The notes: a model not told the origin generated them from the sequence alone. A stretch of 11,632 bases of DNA from Planctomycetaceae bacterium UBA4732 (GCA_002404095.1 DHJA01000284.1:11766-23397); one strand, 5' to 3'; positions 1-7,778 are shown, numbered from the stretch's first letter. Translations and numbers: made by a program.

Positions 1-36
1 TCGCGGCTAAACGAATTCTCGCAATGCGGGCGCGGA

Positions 37-216
37 CTACTTAATCGTCTCGGCATGGTTCATCATCGGCGCCGACACCGGCGTCACGGCGCCCTGCGAC
101 TCGGCGTTGACGAGCGCCGGCGATTTCTCACAGTCGCAGACGCCCGCGACGTGATGGCAGCCCACGACCGTACTAAACAGCATCAATCCCAGCCCCAGCA
201 GGCTCATGCGACGCAT
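37..216 (-). CDS. Small cysteine/histidine-containing lipoprotein, 59 aa
   Basis: The predicted product begins MRRMSLLGLGLMLFSTVVGC. This is a short basic N-terminus, a hydrophobic stretch and a lipobox-like TVVGC ending at Cys20, so I expect export, lipidation and membrane anchoring. The mature part starts CHHVAGVCDCE, giving two histidines and a CxC pair that could bind metal; the remaining 30 or so residues look disordered. I recall similar short HH...CDC proteins from Gemmataceae, but no function is known to me. The reading frame stays open far upstream (to 876), but that extension is arginine- and glutamine-rich shadow of the opposite-strand gene. I chose the ATG at 216 because AAGGA lies about 5 bases upstream and the signal peptide starts there. 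It diverges from the nucleotidyltransferase gene. Confidence 0.72.
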   Translation of the reverse strand: MRRMSLLGLGLMLFSTVVGCHHVAGVCDCEKSPALVNAESQGAVTPVSAPMMNHAETIK

Positions 217-353
217 AGCATCCTTGCCTTTCCTAATGAGAAACGCGAACCCGCCCCGCGGCTTCCTTACCGTGGGTAGGTCCGTGATCGTCGGCCGGGC
301 ATTCGGAAAACGCGGCGCCGGCCTACTATTCATCGTCTGCGCAAAGGACGCAC

Positions 354-383
354 TTGACTGAAACCCGCGAGGCCGCGTAAAAG
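354..383 (+). promoter_or_regulatory. Candidate sigma70-type promoter for the 436 nucleotidyltransferase gene
   Basis: TTGACT (354-359) is followed after 18 bases by TAAAAG (378-383). These match the -35 and -10 consensus at 5 and 4 of 6 positions. The site lies in the divergent gap and would start a leader of roughly 45 bases before the ATG at 436. It is judged by eye only. Confidence 0.45.
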
Positions 384-419
384 GCGGAAGGCACGGAAAA
401 GACGAACCTTCCGCGAACC

Positions 420-425
420 AAGGAG
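420..425 (+). promoter_or_regulatory. Ribosome binding site deciding the ATG at 436
   Basis: AAGGAG ends 10 bases before ATG 436 but only 1 base before an in-frame TTG at 427. The spacing excludes the TTG and selects the ATG as the start. Confidence 0.65.
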
Positions 426-435
426 CTTGGACGAT

Positions 436-1131
436 ATGGACGCTGTGATTCTCGCCGCCGGTCTGGGCACGCGCCTGCGCCCGTACACGCTGGAAACGCC
501 GAAGCCGCTGTTGCCGGTGCGCGGCCGACCGATCCTCGGCTGGGCGCTCGGCGCCCTGCCAACGACCGTTGATCGTGTAGTCGTGGTCGTCAATTACCTG
601 GCCGAACAGATCGAGGCTTATCTCAGTAGGCAAAAGCACATCAAGGAATGGGTCATGGTGCGTCAGGAACAGCCGCGCGGTACCGGCGACGCCTTGCGCA
701 GCTGCCGTGAATATGTGCGGTCGAACACTTTCCTGACGCTCAACGGCGACGACCTGTACGGCGCGGCGGACCTCGCCTCGCTGGCGCTGTGTCGGGCCGG
801 CGTGTTGGTGCATGAGGTGGACCGGCCGCGTCAGTTCGGCATCGCTTTCCTCAAGCCGGACGGCACACTGGAACATTTAGTGGAGAAACCGGACCTCGAT
901 GGTCGCCGACTCGCCAACACCGGGGCTTATGTTTTCCCGCGCGAGGTTTTTGACGTGGAATTAAAGCTATCAGCCCGCGGCGAGTATGAGATCACCGATT
1001 ACGTTACGGCATTAGCGCAAACAGGGACCGTTCATGTCGTCGAAGCGACGTTCTGGCTGCCGATCGGCACGGTGGAAGTGTGGCAGGAGGCGCAGAACCG
1101 CGACCTGGACGCCGTGCTAAAGGGTAGGTGA
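436..1131 (+). CDS. Sugar-phosphate nucleotidyltransferase (NTP_transferase family), 231 aa
   Basis: The N-terminus carries the signature of sugar-1-phosphate nucleotidylyltransferases: AAGLGTRLRP (residues 7-16) followed by PKPLLPV (22-28). This loop binds the nucleoside triphosphate, and the lysine contacts the substrate. NGDD (103-106) supplies the metal-binding aspartate. EKP (150-152) and NTGAYVF (161-167) match the sugar-binding part of the family. The enzyme would join NTP and a sugar-1-phosphate into an NDP-sugar with release of pyrophosphate, in the cytoplasm, for envelope or exopolysaccharide building. At 231 residues it is the short single-domain form, like MurU or RmlA-type cores, without the left-handed beta-helix of GlmU. 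The exact sugar and nucleotide cannot be told. No sugar-pathway gene is adjacent. It converges with the RND gene, with only 25 bases between the stops and no visible terminator. Confidence 0.9.
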   Translation: MDAVILAAGLGTRLRPYTLETPKPLLPVRGRPILGWALGALPTTVDRVVVVVNYLAEQIEAYLSRQKHIKEWVMVRQEQPRGTGDALRSCREYVRSNTFLTLNGDDLYGAADLASLALCRAGVLVHEVDRPRQFGIAFLKPDGTLEHLVEKPDLDGRRLANTGAYVFPREVFDVELKLSARGEYEITDYVTALAQTGTVHVVEATFWLPIGTVEVWQEAQNRDLDAVLKGR

Positions 1132-1156
1132 CGGAAACCCGATTTCTGGTCGCCAA

Positions 1157-4100
1157 TCATGTTTTCACTCCCTGGGGCGGCGCGGGGATTGGTTTGACAG
1201 GGTGAACGGGTAGGGGCGCGGGCGTTCCGTTCGGAGGGACGGCGGCCGGCGCGACGACCACGCCTTCCACCTGACGGCCGAGGAGCCGCTCCAGCACTTC
1301 ATAGCCGGCGGGAATGACGGCCCGTGTGAAGAGCATGTTGGCGGTCAGGCCGCCGATCACCATGACCGCCAACGGCTGCTGCATCTGGGCGCCGGGACCG
1401 ATGCCCAACGCCAACGGCGCCAGGCCGAGAATGGCCGCGAGGCTTGTCATCAGGATCGGCCGGAACCGCGTTTGACCCGCCAACAACAAAGCCGGTTGCA
1501 GCGCCATGCCCTCCGCCCGCAATTTTTGGATATATTCCACCAGCAGAATACCGTTTTTCATATCGAGGCCGATCAGCAGGATCGCCCCCATGCCGCTGGA
1601 GACGTTCAACGGCGTATGCGTGATCCATAAGGCGAACAAACCACTGACAATGGAGAGTGGTTGTGTCAGGAATATCACGAGCGGCAGCATCGCGGAACGG
1701 AATTGGAATGCCAGCATGACGTAGACCAGGAACACGGCCGTCAGCATGACCAACAGAAGGCTGTCGAAGGCCGCCTTTTGTTGCAGGATGTGTCCGCCCA
1801 GGTCCCAGCGGTAGCCGGCCGGCATGGGGAATGCGCCCATCCAGCGATTTACGTCGGCCGCCACGGCGCCGAGGTCGGCTTCCTGCGTGTTCAAGTCCGC
1901 GGTGACGAACGCGGCCGGCTGGAGGTTCTCGCGAAACTGTTGGTCCGGAGTGAGCGTCGGTGTCACGTTCGCCAACGCGCCGAGCGGAACGGCCCGCGCC
2001 AGCCCTTGCGGCACACCGGGCGGCGGCGCCTTCGTGTCGGGAAGCATCAGCCAGAAGCGGTCCAGGAGGCCCGCGTCGAACCGTCCCGGCCCGAAGCGAA
2101 TGTCGTCGGGATAGCGGACGCGCACGTCGGTAAGGCGGATCGACGATTCCGGAACCTGGGCCGCGATCTGGCCCGCGATCATGGCCCGCAATTGCCGCGT
2201 CACCGCCTCGGGCTTGAAGCCGATGCGGTCGGCCCGCTCGCCGTCCACCCGGACCATCAAGTCCGGGTTGCCGCCGCTCGCGTTGCTGTTGACTCCCTCC
2301 AGACCGCGGCCCTTGCTGTTGGTTTCCAGCATCGCGGCCACGTCCCGCGCCAGCTGGCGCAATTGGGTCTGATCGGGGCCGAACAGTTTTACCTCAATCG
2401 GCTTGTTGGCGCCGGATAGGTCGCTCAACTCGTCCTGCATCACCTGAACGGTCTCAGTTTTCAGCTGATGTTCCGCAAACTGGTCGTTGACGGCGTCCGT
2501 GACCTCGGCCATGATGTCAAGCGCGGCTCGGCGGCGATATTTGCGACGGATATTCTCTATTTCCTTGGCGTCCAACTTTTTGCCTTGCTTCTCCAACTCC
2601 TTCTCCAGATCCTCCATCGACGGTCGCACCGGCTTCGTCAGCAGGCTTACGGGATCCTCCTCGGCCGGCCGCAGCACCGCCTCAATGTCGCCGCGATTGC
2701 TCTGCGTGGCATATAGGCCGTTTTCCGATCCGGTACGTCGTACATACGCTTGAATGTCCGGGTTCTTCGACAGGATGCCTTCCACGACCCGCACCCTGCG
2801 CACGGTGTCGGCCAGCGGCATGCCGGACGGCGCCCAGTAATCCATGATGAAGGCGCCTTCATCCATGACCGGCATTAGCCCTGTTTCCAGGCCCGGAACC
2901 AGCGGCGCCGGCGGCGGCTGTCCGGCCGCGCGCGTCGCAAACGGATTGGGAATGCCAGTGTAAAGCAGGACGCCGATGCCGGCGGCGGCCAGAGAGGTGG
3001 CAATCGTCAGCCACGGAAAGCGGAGTACGAGAAGGAGCAGCAGGTCGTACAGATGGGCGAGAAAGCGGTAGATCGGCCCCGGCCCCGGCATCGGACTGCC
3101 GGCCAGGAACTTGGCCGCGAACACCGGAACGATAGTCAGGCTGACGACCATTGACACCAGCACGGCGATGCACAACGACCAGCTTAGGGCCGCGAAGAAT
3201 TGGCCGTAGACGCCGACGATAAAGGCCAGCGGCACGAACACGACCACCGTGGTGAGCGTCGAACCGATGACCGCCCCGGTGATCTCCTTCGAGGCCGCAT
3301 CGACGGGATCCTCCGTTGTGCCGTTGCGATTCGCCGCGCCCGTCGGCGTCAAATGGCGGGCGATGTTCTCCACGACCACGACGGTATCGTCAATGACAAG
3401 CCCGACGGCGACGGCCAAACCGCCCAGCGACATGAGGTTGAGCGTCTCGCCGCTCCAGTATAAAAAGAGAAAAGTGATCGCTAAAGTCGTCGGAATGGCC
3501 AACGCCGAGATCAGCGTCGCCCGCCAGCTGCGCAGGAAGACCATGAGGATGAAAATGCTGAACAGTCCGCCCAAAATGATAGCGTCGCGCACATTGCCGA
3601 CGGACGTTTCGACGAAACTGGCCTGGTTGTAAACGATGGTCGCTTGAATGCTGTTCGGCCTCCCCTTGTTGGGGTCGCCGGGGGCTAACGTCAGGCCGTC
3701 CTTATCTAGCAAGGCGCGCACGTTATTAGAAATGTTGATCGTATTGCCGCCCACGCGGCGAAAGATCGATAGGACCACGGCGTCTTGTTGGGCGTAGCCA
3801 ACGGATTGCACACGGTCGGCGTGCAGCACTTTTACATCCGCCACGTCCTTCACGCGCAGCGGCTGATCTTTGCGCGTCGAAACCACGAGGTCTTCGATCT
3901 GCTTGACGGTGTGCGACTGGTTGTCGATGATGATTTGATAAGCGAGCGGATCACTTTGGATGCCGCCGGCCGGTTGAAGCAGACTGGTTTGGGCGATCTG
4001 GTCGGCGAGGTCGGCGGCGGATAGGCCGTGCGCCAGCAGCGCCTCGGGCCGGACGATCACCTCGATCTCGCGCACATCGCCGCCGGTGACTTCGGCGAGG

Positions 4101-4612
4101 TAGACGTCGGGAATCGCCTTGATCCGCGGGGCCAGGTGGTAGAAGGCGTAATCGCGGAGCTGGGCCGCATTGTCGCCGCCGGTCAACGCCAGAGACATAA
4201 CAGGGAAGGTCGAAGGCGTCATCGGCTCGACGGTCAATTCCAGGTTCGCCGGCAACTCGGCGTGTTTGGCGCCGATATGGTTCCAGACGAGCTGCTCGGC
4301 CCGGTGCATGTCGGCGCCGGGCGTGCAGGTGATGGAAAGCTCGCTGCCGCCGCGGATCGTCTTGGAACGCACCTCCGATACGCCGATCACCGAGGAAACT
4401 GCTTCTTCGAGCGGCCGGGTGACTTTCAGGTCCATCGTGGTCAGGTCAAGGCCGGGCGCCTTGGCGAGGACGCCGATGCGCGGAAACGTCACTTCCGGAT
4501 AGATGCCACTGGGCATTCGCAAAGCGCTGTAGACGCCGCCGCCGACCAGCAGCAGCGTGGTGAGAACCACGGCGCCGAGGTAGGGTTTGGCTTTCGATGC
4601 AAGGCTGAACAT
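1157..4612 (-). CDS. RND efflux pump, inner-membrane transporter of the HAE1/AcrB type, 1151 aa
   Basis: This is a complete RND permease. One transmembrane helix lies near residues 11-32, then the porter domain, then a helix bundle. That bundle contains GLVIDDTVVVVEN with Asp408-Asp409, the positions of the AcrB proton-relay pair. A second bundle contains GLDMKNGILLVEY with Lys1019, the counterpart of AcrB Lys940. These residues favour proton-driven HAE1-type export of hydrophobic compounds over a CusA-like metal pump. It is about 100 residues longer than AcrB. The extra length lies mainly in a charged, probably helical insert around residues 651-700 and a proline-rich C-terminal tail of about 40 residues. 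I chose the ATG at 4612; a GTG at 4636 would add eight residues, but its GGAG lies too close and inside a palindrome. No membrane-fusion or outer-membrane partner is adjacent. Upstream lies an IS remnant. Confidence 0.93.
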   Translation of the reverse strand: MFSLASKAKPYLGAVVLTTLLLVGGGVYSALRMPSGIYPEVTFPRIGVLAKAPGLDLTTMDLKVTRPLEEAVSSVIGVSEVRSKTIRGGSELSITCTPGADMHRAEQLVWNHIGAKHAELPANLELTVEPMTPSTFPVMSLALTGGDNAAQLRDYAFYHLAPRIKAIPDVYLAEVTGGDVREIEVIVRPEALLAHGLSAADLADQIAQTSLLQPAGGIQSDPLAYQIIIDNQSHTVKQIEDLVVSTRKDQPLRVKDVADVKVLHADRVQSVGYAQQDAVVLSIFRRVGGNTINISNNVRALLDKDGLTLAPGDPNKGRPNSIQATIVYNQASFVETSVGNVRDAIILGGLFSIFILMVFLRSWRATLISALAIPTTLAITFLFLYWSGETLNLMSLGGLAVAVGLVIDDTVVVVENIARHLTPTGAANRNGTTEDPVDAASKEITGAVIGSTLTTVVVFVPLAFIVGVYGQFFAALSWSLCIAVLVSMVVSLTIVPVFAAKFLAGSPMPGPGPIYRFLAHLYDLLLLLVLRFPWLTIATSLAAAGIGVLLYTGIPNPFATRAAGQPPPAPLVPGLETGLMPVMDEGAFIMDYWAPSGMPLADTVRRVRVVEGILSKNPDIQAYVRRTGSENGLYATQSNRGDIEAVLRPAEEDPVSLLTKPVRPSMEDLEKELEKQGKKLDAKEIENIRRKYRRRAALDIMAEVTDAVNDQFAEHQLKTETVQVMQDELSDLSGANKPIEVKLFGPDQTQLRQLARDVAAMLETNSKGRGLEGVNSNASGGNPDLMVRVDGERADRIGFKPEAVTRQLRAMIAGQIAAQVPESSIRLTDVRVRYPDDIRFGPGRFDAGLLDRFWLMLPDTKAPPPGVPQGLARAVPLGALANVTPTLTPDQQFRENLQPAAFVTADLNTQEADLGAVAADVNRWMGAFPMPAGYRWDLGGHILQQKAAFDSLLLVMLTAVFLVYVMLAFQFRSAMLPLVIFLTQPLSIVSGLFALWITHTPLNVSSGMGAILLIGLDMKNGILLVEYIQKLRAEGMALQPALLLAGQTRFRPILMTSLAAILGLAPLALGIGPGAQMQQPLAVMVIGGLTANMLFTRAVIPAGYEVLERLLGRQVEGVVVAPAAVPPNGTPAPLPVHPVKPIPAPPQGVKT

Positions 4613-4638
4613 GGGGATTTTTCTCGTCTTCCTCACCT

Positions 4639-4658
4639 CTCCCCGGTACTCCGGGGAG
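4639..4658. repeat. Short perfect palindrome CTCCCCGG-TACT-CCGGGGAG
   Basis: Two 8-base arms pair perfectly around a TACT loop, directly upstream of the RND gene. The same CTCCCCGG...CCGGGGAG core, with a longer stem and an ACTA loop, recurs at 5020-5055 on the other side of the IS remnant. This suggests one family of dispersed intergenic palindromes. If the RND gene used the GTG at 4636, its GGGGAG would lie inside the right arm of this hairpin in the mRNA. Confidence 0.8.
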
Positions 4659-4686
4659 TGTATAGACCGGGGACATGGGTACCGGT

Positions 4687-4922
4687 TTACCTACTCTCAT
4701 TCTGGGCGCGTAGATCGATGGAGGCAATGCGGTGGACGCCAAAGTAGACATCCCACTGGCCGTCGGTCGCCGTCGCCCGCAGCGCCACCGGGCTGCCGTG
4801 GAACGCCTGGTTCATCTGCCACTCCCGGCCTCGGAAGTGGATCACCCCGCGGTTTTGCACCTTGCGGCCAATGGAACGAACTCCAGACGCAGCGACATGG
4901 CAGACACCTCTTTCCAGAGCAT
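4687..4922 (-). pseudogene. Transposase remnant, IS481 family: N-terminal tip joined out of frame to the C-terminus
   Basis: From ATG 4922 the frame reads MLWKEVSAMSLRLEFV and stops after 26 codons. A second frame, ending with TAA at 4687, encodes GRKVQNRGVIHFRGREW and later GSPVALRATATDGQWDVYFG and HRIASIDLR. Those are the C-terminal beta-rich segment of IS481 integrase-like transposases (compare VALR...TDGVFDVYFCHHRVA.IDLR in the family). The two pieces meet near 4870 in different frames. The missing middle holds the DDE catalytic domain; family members are usually about 350-400 residues, so roughly 0.9 kb has been lost. The product cannot be an active transposase. Family assignment rests on remembered motifs, not an alignment. 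Confidence 0.75.
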
Positions 4923-4927
4923 AATCC

Positions 4928-4935
4928 ACCTCCTT
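4928..4935 (-). promoter_or_regulatory. Strong ribosome binding site AAGGAGGT of the relic transposase
   Basis: On the minus strand AAGGAGGT lies 5 bases before ATG 4922. This is the best Shine-Dalgarno match in the window, and it supports 4922 as the original transposase start. Confidence 0.7.
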
Positions 4936-5000
4936 GAGAGGTAGAATACGCCGCTTCAGATATGTTACCCATGTCCCCGAACAGGTGTTACCGATCTCCC

Positions 5001-5058
5001 CTTTCTCCTCTCTCCCCGGTCTCCTCTCTCCCCGGACTACCGGGGAGAGAGGAGAAAG
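5001..5058. repeat. Inverted/tandem repeat cluster just downstream of the DUF1553 gene
   Basis: TCTCCTCTCTCCCCGG is present twice in tandem (5004-5019 and 5020-5035), then an ACTA loop, then the complement. The second copy pairs with the right arm in a perfect 16-bp stem (5020-5035 with 5040-5055). The first copy can pair instead over 19 bp (5001-5019 with 5040-5058). Two exclusive hairpins are therefore possible. It begins 5 bases after the DUF1553 stop on the minus strand and could protect or end that transcript, but no T-run follows either stem, so it is not a classical intrinsic terminator. Its core matches the palindrome at 4639-4658. Confidence 0.8.
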
Positions 5059-5063
5059 TAGAA

Positions 5064-7664
5064 TCAGTCCACATACGCGAATTCGTCAGCGCTCAACAGC
5101 ATCTGGCACAGGTCGGCCAACGCACGGCGAGAGGCGTCCGGCGTTGACTGGTAACGCTTCGTCTGTGCGGCAAGGAAGGCGGTCAATGTCGTCCGCTCCT
5201 TCGCCGTGGCGGGCCTGCCGAACGCCACGAACACGGCGTAACCGGTTGGGTCGGCCGGCTTCTCCTTGACAACGCGGTCGGCGAAGGCGTCGGCCTGCCG
5301 CGTCATGAAATCGCTATTGAGCAACGTCAACGCCTGCGACGGCGTGGTCGAAACTCCGCGCCGTGTGCAATTCGTCTCCATCACGGGCTGATCGAAGACT
5401 TGTAATAGCGTCAATGGTTGCGACCGCCGTATCTGCAGATACACGGATCGTCGCGCCCCCGAGGCGTCGGCCGGCGCCGTCACTTCGCCGTCGGCCTGAC
5501 GCTGCATCGGCACGGGCGGACCGTACATCGCGGTGTTCAGCGATCCGGAAACGTCTAAAATGGCGTCGCGCAGCGGCTCGGCTTCCAAGCGGTGCAGCCG
5601 CTGCCGCCACAACAGTCGGTCGTCGGGGTCGATCTTCTTGGCGTCCGCCGACGCGGAGGTGGACGCCTGCCGGTAGGCGCTGGACGTGACCATGAGCCGT
5701 TGCAGCGCCTTGACGCTCCAACCGCGGGCGACGAACTCTGTCGCCAGCCAGTCGAGCAGTTCGGGATGACTCGGCGGCGAACCGATTCGGCCGAAGTTGT
5801 CGGGCGTGGACACGATGCCCTCGCCGAAGTGGTACATCCAAAGACGGTTGACCATCACGCGCGCCGTCAGCGGGTGGTCGGGCTGCGTCAGCCACTCCGC
5901 GAACGCGAGACGACGGCCGCTCGTCGGCGCATCCTTGGCCGGCGGCTTCCAGACGAACGGCTTGCCTACGTCCAGCACCGACAGGACGCCCGGTTGCACT
6001 TCCTGGCCGGGATTGAGGTAGTCGCCGCGACGGAGCAAGGGCGTATGGACCTCGCCCGGCAGGTCGTAGAGGGCGCGGATCTCGGGCAGTGTACGGCGCT
6101 TCGCCTCTTCCACTTTCGCCGACTCCGCCAGCGCGGCGCTCTTTTTAACGTAATCAGGATACATTTTTGGCAATATCGCGGCCAGCGCGGCGGCGTCGGG
6201 ACGTAAATCTTTCTGGAACTTGCCGGCAAGGTAATTCTGCACGGCGTCGCGCTTGGCGGCGTCGGCGGCCAGGGCGACGCGCACATCCTCGCGGATCGCT
6301 TCGGGCAGCGCGGCCAGGCGCGCTCCGAACAGCTTCTCCGCGTACTCATGCGTTACGTCTTCACCCTGCTTCTTGAGCATCGCCACGGCGGCGTTGACTT
6401 TTGCGTTGCCTTCGTTGACTTCCTTTTCCTTCGACTCGCCGGCCTCCATGATGTGCCGTAAATCTTGGGGCACCCACTGCCCCGGTCGATAAGCGCTCAT
6501 AAAGATCGCTTCCAAACGGTAATATTCCGTCTGCGAAATGGGGTCGTACTTGTGACTGTGACAGCGGGCGCACTGGACCGTCAGGCCCAGCGTCGCCGAC
6601 ATCGTGATCTTCAGCGTGTCGTCGAGAGTCTCGTAGTAATAGCTCGGCGCATTTTTGATCTTGGCGAAATCGGGCCGGCTGGAGTCGCGGGCGCAGCGCA
6701 GGAAACCCGTTGCCGTCAGTCCTTCGACGACCTCCGGCGGCAACTCGCTCTTCGTGTGGTAGGCGTTCCAATAGCCGGTCAACTCGTCGCCGGCAATCTG
6801 CTCCTTGAGGAATCGGTCATAGGGCTTATCCGCATTGAACGCCCGGACGACGTAATCGCGGTAGCGCCAGGCGGCGGAGCGGACGTAATCGGCGTCGAGG
6901 ATGCCCTCCGAATCGGCATAGCCGGCGAGGTCGAGCCAGTGACGGCCCCAGTGTTCGCCATAGCGCGGCGACGCCAACAGGCGATCCACCGCCTTTTCGT
7001 AGGCGTCGGGAGAACTGTCCTTGAGAAAAGTTTCGACCTCGGCAGGCGCCGGCGGCAGCCCCGTCAGGTCGAAGCCGGCGCGGCGCAACAACGTCGCCTT
7101 GTCGGCTTCGGGCGCCAGATTTAGACCCTTCTTCTCCAGTGCGTCCAAAATAAAGGCGTCGATGGGATTGCGCACCCGATCCATCCGCTTCACCGCGGGC
7201 ACGGCGGAACGCACCGGCCGGCGGAACGCCCAGAAACGCCGGTCCTCCTCGGTGATCGGCGCCGCGCCAACATCGGCCGTGACGACGACGCCGGAGTCGC
7301 GGGCGCCGCCCTCGATCCAGGCGCGGACGAGCGTTTTTTCGGGGCCGGTCAGCTTGATCTTGCCTGGCGGCATCTTGTCAGCGGCTATTTTGATCCACAA
7401 TAGGCTTTTCTCAGGCGACCCCGGCGACAAGGCGGGGCCGTTGTCGCCGCCCTTGAGCAGCGGCGCCTTGCCGCGTAGGTCGAGGTCGGCCTTACGCTTG
7501 TCGGCGCCGTGACACGAGAGACATTTGCTCTGGAAAAGAGGAAGAACATCCTTCTCGAACACCGGCGGCGCCGTAGGCTCGGCGGCGTTCGTGGGGGGAG
7601 CGATCATAGCCGCGCAGAAGGCGGCCGCGGCCAACGAAAGGTAAGGGGTTAGGCGCCAAGGCAT
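5064..7664 (-). CDS. Exported planctomycete cytochrome-like protein, PSCyt1-DUF1549-DUF1553 (PSD1), 866 aa
   Basis: A signal peptide is visible (MPWRLTPYLSLAAAAFCAAM..., likely cut after NAA near residue 28). PSCyt1 follows, with a CLSCH haem-binding motif at residues 48-52. DUF1549/PSCyt2 begins near PIDAFIL (about 165) and contains a second CxxCH, CARCH at 365-369. DUF1553/PSD1 runs from about RRLAFAEWL (584) to near the end, with the typical NRLW and SSAYRQ stretches. The family is abundant in Planctomycetes and thought to act in the periplasm, possibly in breakdown of complex polysaccharides; the reaction is unproven. The frame stays open to 7856, but that part overlaps the duplicated lptF end and hides the signal peptide. 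The ATG at 7664 has GGGAG about 9 bases upstream. The usual downstream DUF1501 partner is absent; an IS remnant follows. Confidence 0.95.
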   Translation of the reverse strand: MPWRLTPYLSLAAAAFCAAMIAPPTNAAEPTAPPVFEKDVLPLFQSKCLSCHGADKRKADLDLRGKAPLLKGGDNGPALSPGSPEKSLLWIKIAADKMPPGKIKLTGPEKTLVRAWIEGGARDSGVVVTADVGAAPITEEDRRFWAFRRPVRSAVPAVKRMDRVRNPIDAFILDALEKKGLNLAPEADKATLLRRAGFDLTGLPPAPAEVETFLKDSSPDAYEKAVDRLLASPRYGEHWGRHWLDLAGYADSEGILDADYVRSAAWRYRDYVVRAFNADKPYDRFLKEQIAGDELTGYWNAYHTKSELPPEVVEGLTATGFLRCARDSSRPDFAKIKNAPSYYYETLDDTLKITMSATLGLTVQCARCHSHKYDPISQTEYYRLEAIFMSAYRPGQWVPQDLRHIMEAGESKEKEVNEGNAKVNAAVAMLKKQGEDVTHEYAEKLFGARLAALPEAIREDVRVALAADAAKRDAVQNYLAGKFQKDLRPDAAALAAILPKMYPDYVKKSAALAESAKVEEAKRRTLPEIRALYDLPGEVHTPLLRRGDYLNPGQEVQPGVLSVLDVGKPFVWKPPAKDAPTSGRRLAFAEWLTQPDHPLTARVMVNRLWMYHFGEGIVSTPDNFGRIGSPPSHPELLDWLATEFVARGWSVKALQRLMVTSSAYRQASTSASADAKKIDPDDRLLWRQRLHRLEAEPLRDAILDVSGSLNTAMYGPPVPMQRQADGEVTAPADASGARRSVYLQIRRSQPLTLLQVFDQPVMETNCTRRGVSTTPSQALTLLNSDFMTRQADAFADRVVKEKPADPTGYAVFVAFGRPATAKERTTLTAFLAAQTKRYQSTPDASRRALADLCQMLLSADEFAYVD

Positions 7665-7778
7665 GGCGGGTTCTCCCTGAGACGACGCGACGGCGTTCAG
7701 GATCACGGCGGGAAAGCGGGCGGCGACTTCTATGATGGGCGCGGCGCGGACGGGATGCAAGCGGAAATTGGTTTGCAG

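Larger units (their letters stand above)
4668..4979 (-). mobile_element. Internally deleted IS481-family insertion sequence (MITE-like), about 312 bp
   Basis: Both ends carry the same 14-base inverted repeat: CGGGGACATGGGTA at 4668-4681 and its exact complement at 4966-4979. Read on the minus strand, the right end is followed by a strong ribosome binding site. Then comes a start encoding MLWKEVSAMSLRLEFV, the typical N-terminus of IS481-family transposases (compare MPWKE...). About 17 codons in, the reading jumps to the family's C-terminal segment, ending near the left repeat. The catalytic DDE core and most of the helix-turn-helix are missing, so the element could move only if a full-length relative supplies transposase. 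A possible short target duplication GTGT (4658-4661 and 4985-4988) is too short to trust. It separates the RND and DUF1553 genes. Confidence 0.78.

Noticed and set aside
37..876. Full 279-residue minus-strand frame as one protein
   Set aside because: Everything upstream of 216 is Arg/Gln-rich shadow of the real nucleotidyltransferase gene on the opposite strand; the ribosome binding site and signal peptide both mark 216.
1661..2419. 252-residue plus-strand ORF
   Set aside because: It lies antisense to the conserved RND gene, is rich in Arg/His/Gln and has no recognisable motif; it is a shadow frame.
5001..5058. Intrinsic (Rho-independent) terminator of the DUF1553 gene
   Set aside because: The stem is strong, but no T-run follows it on the minus strand; it is listed as a repeat only.
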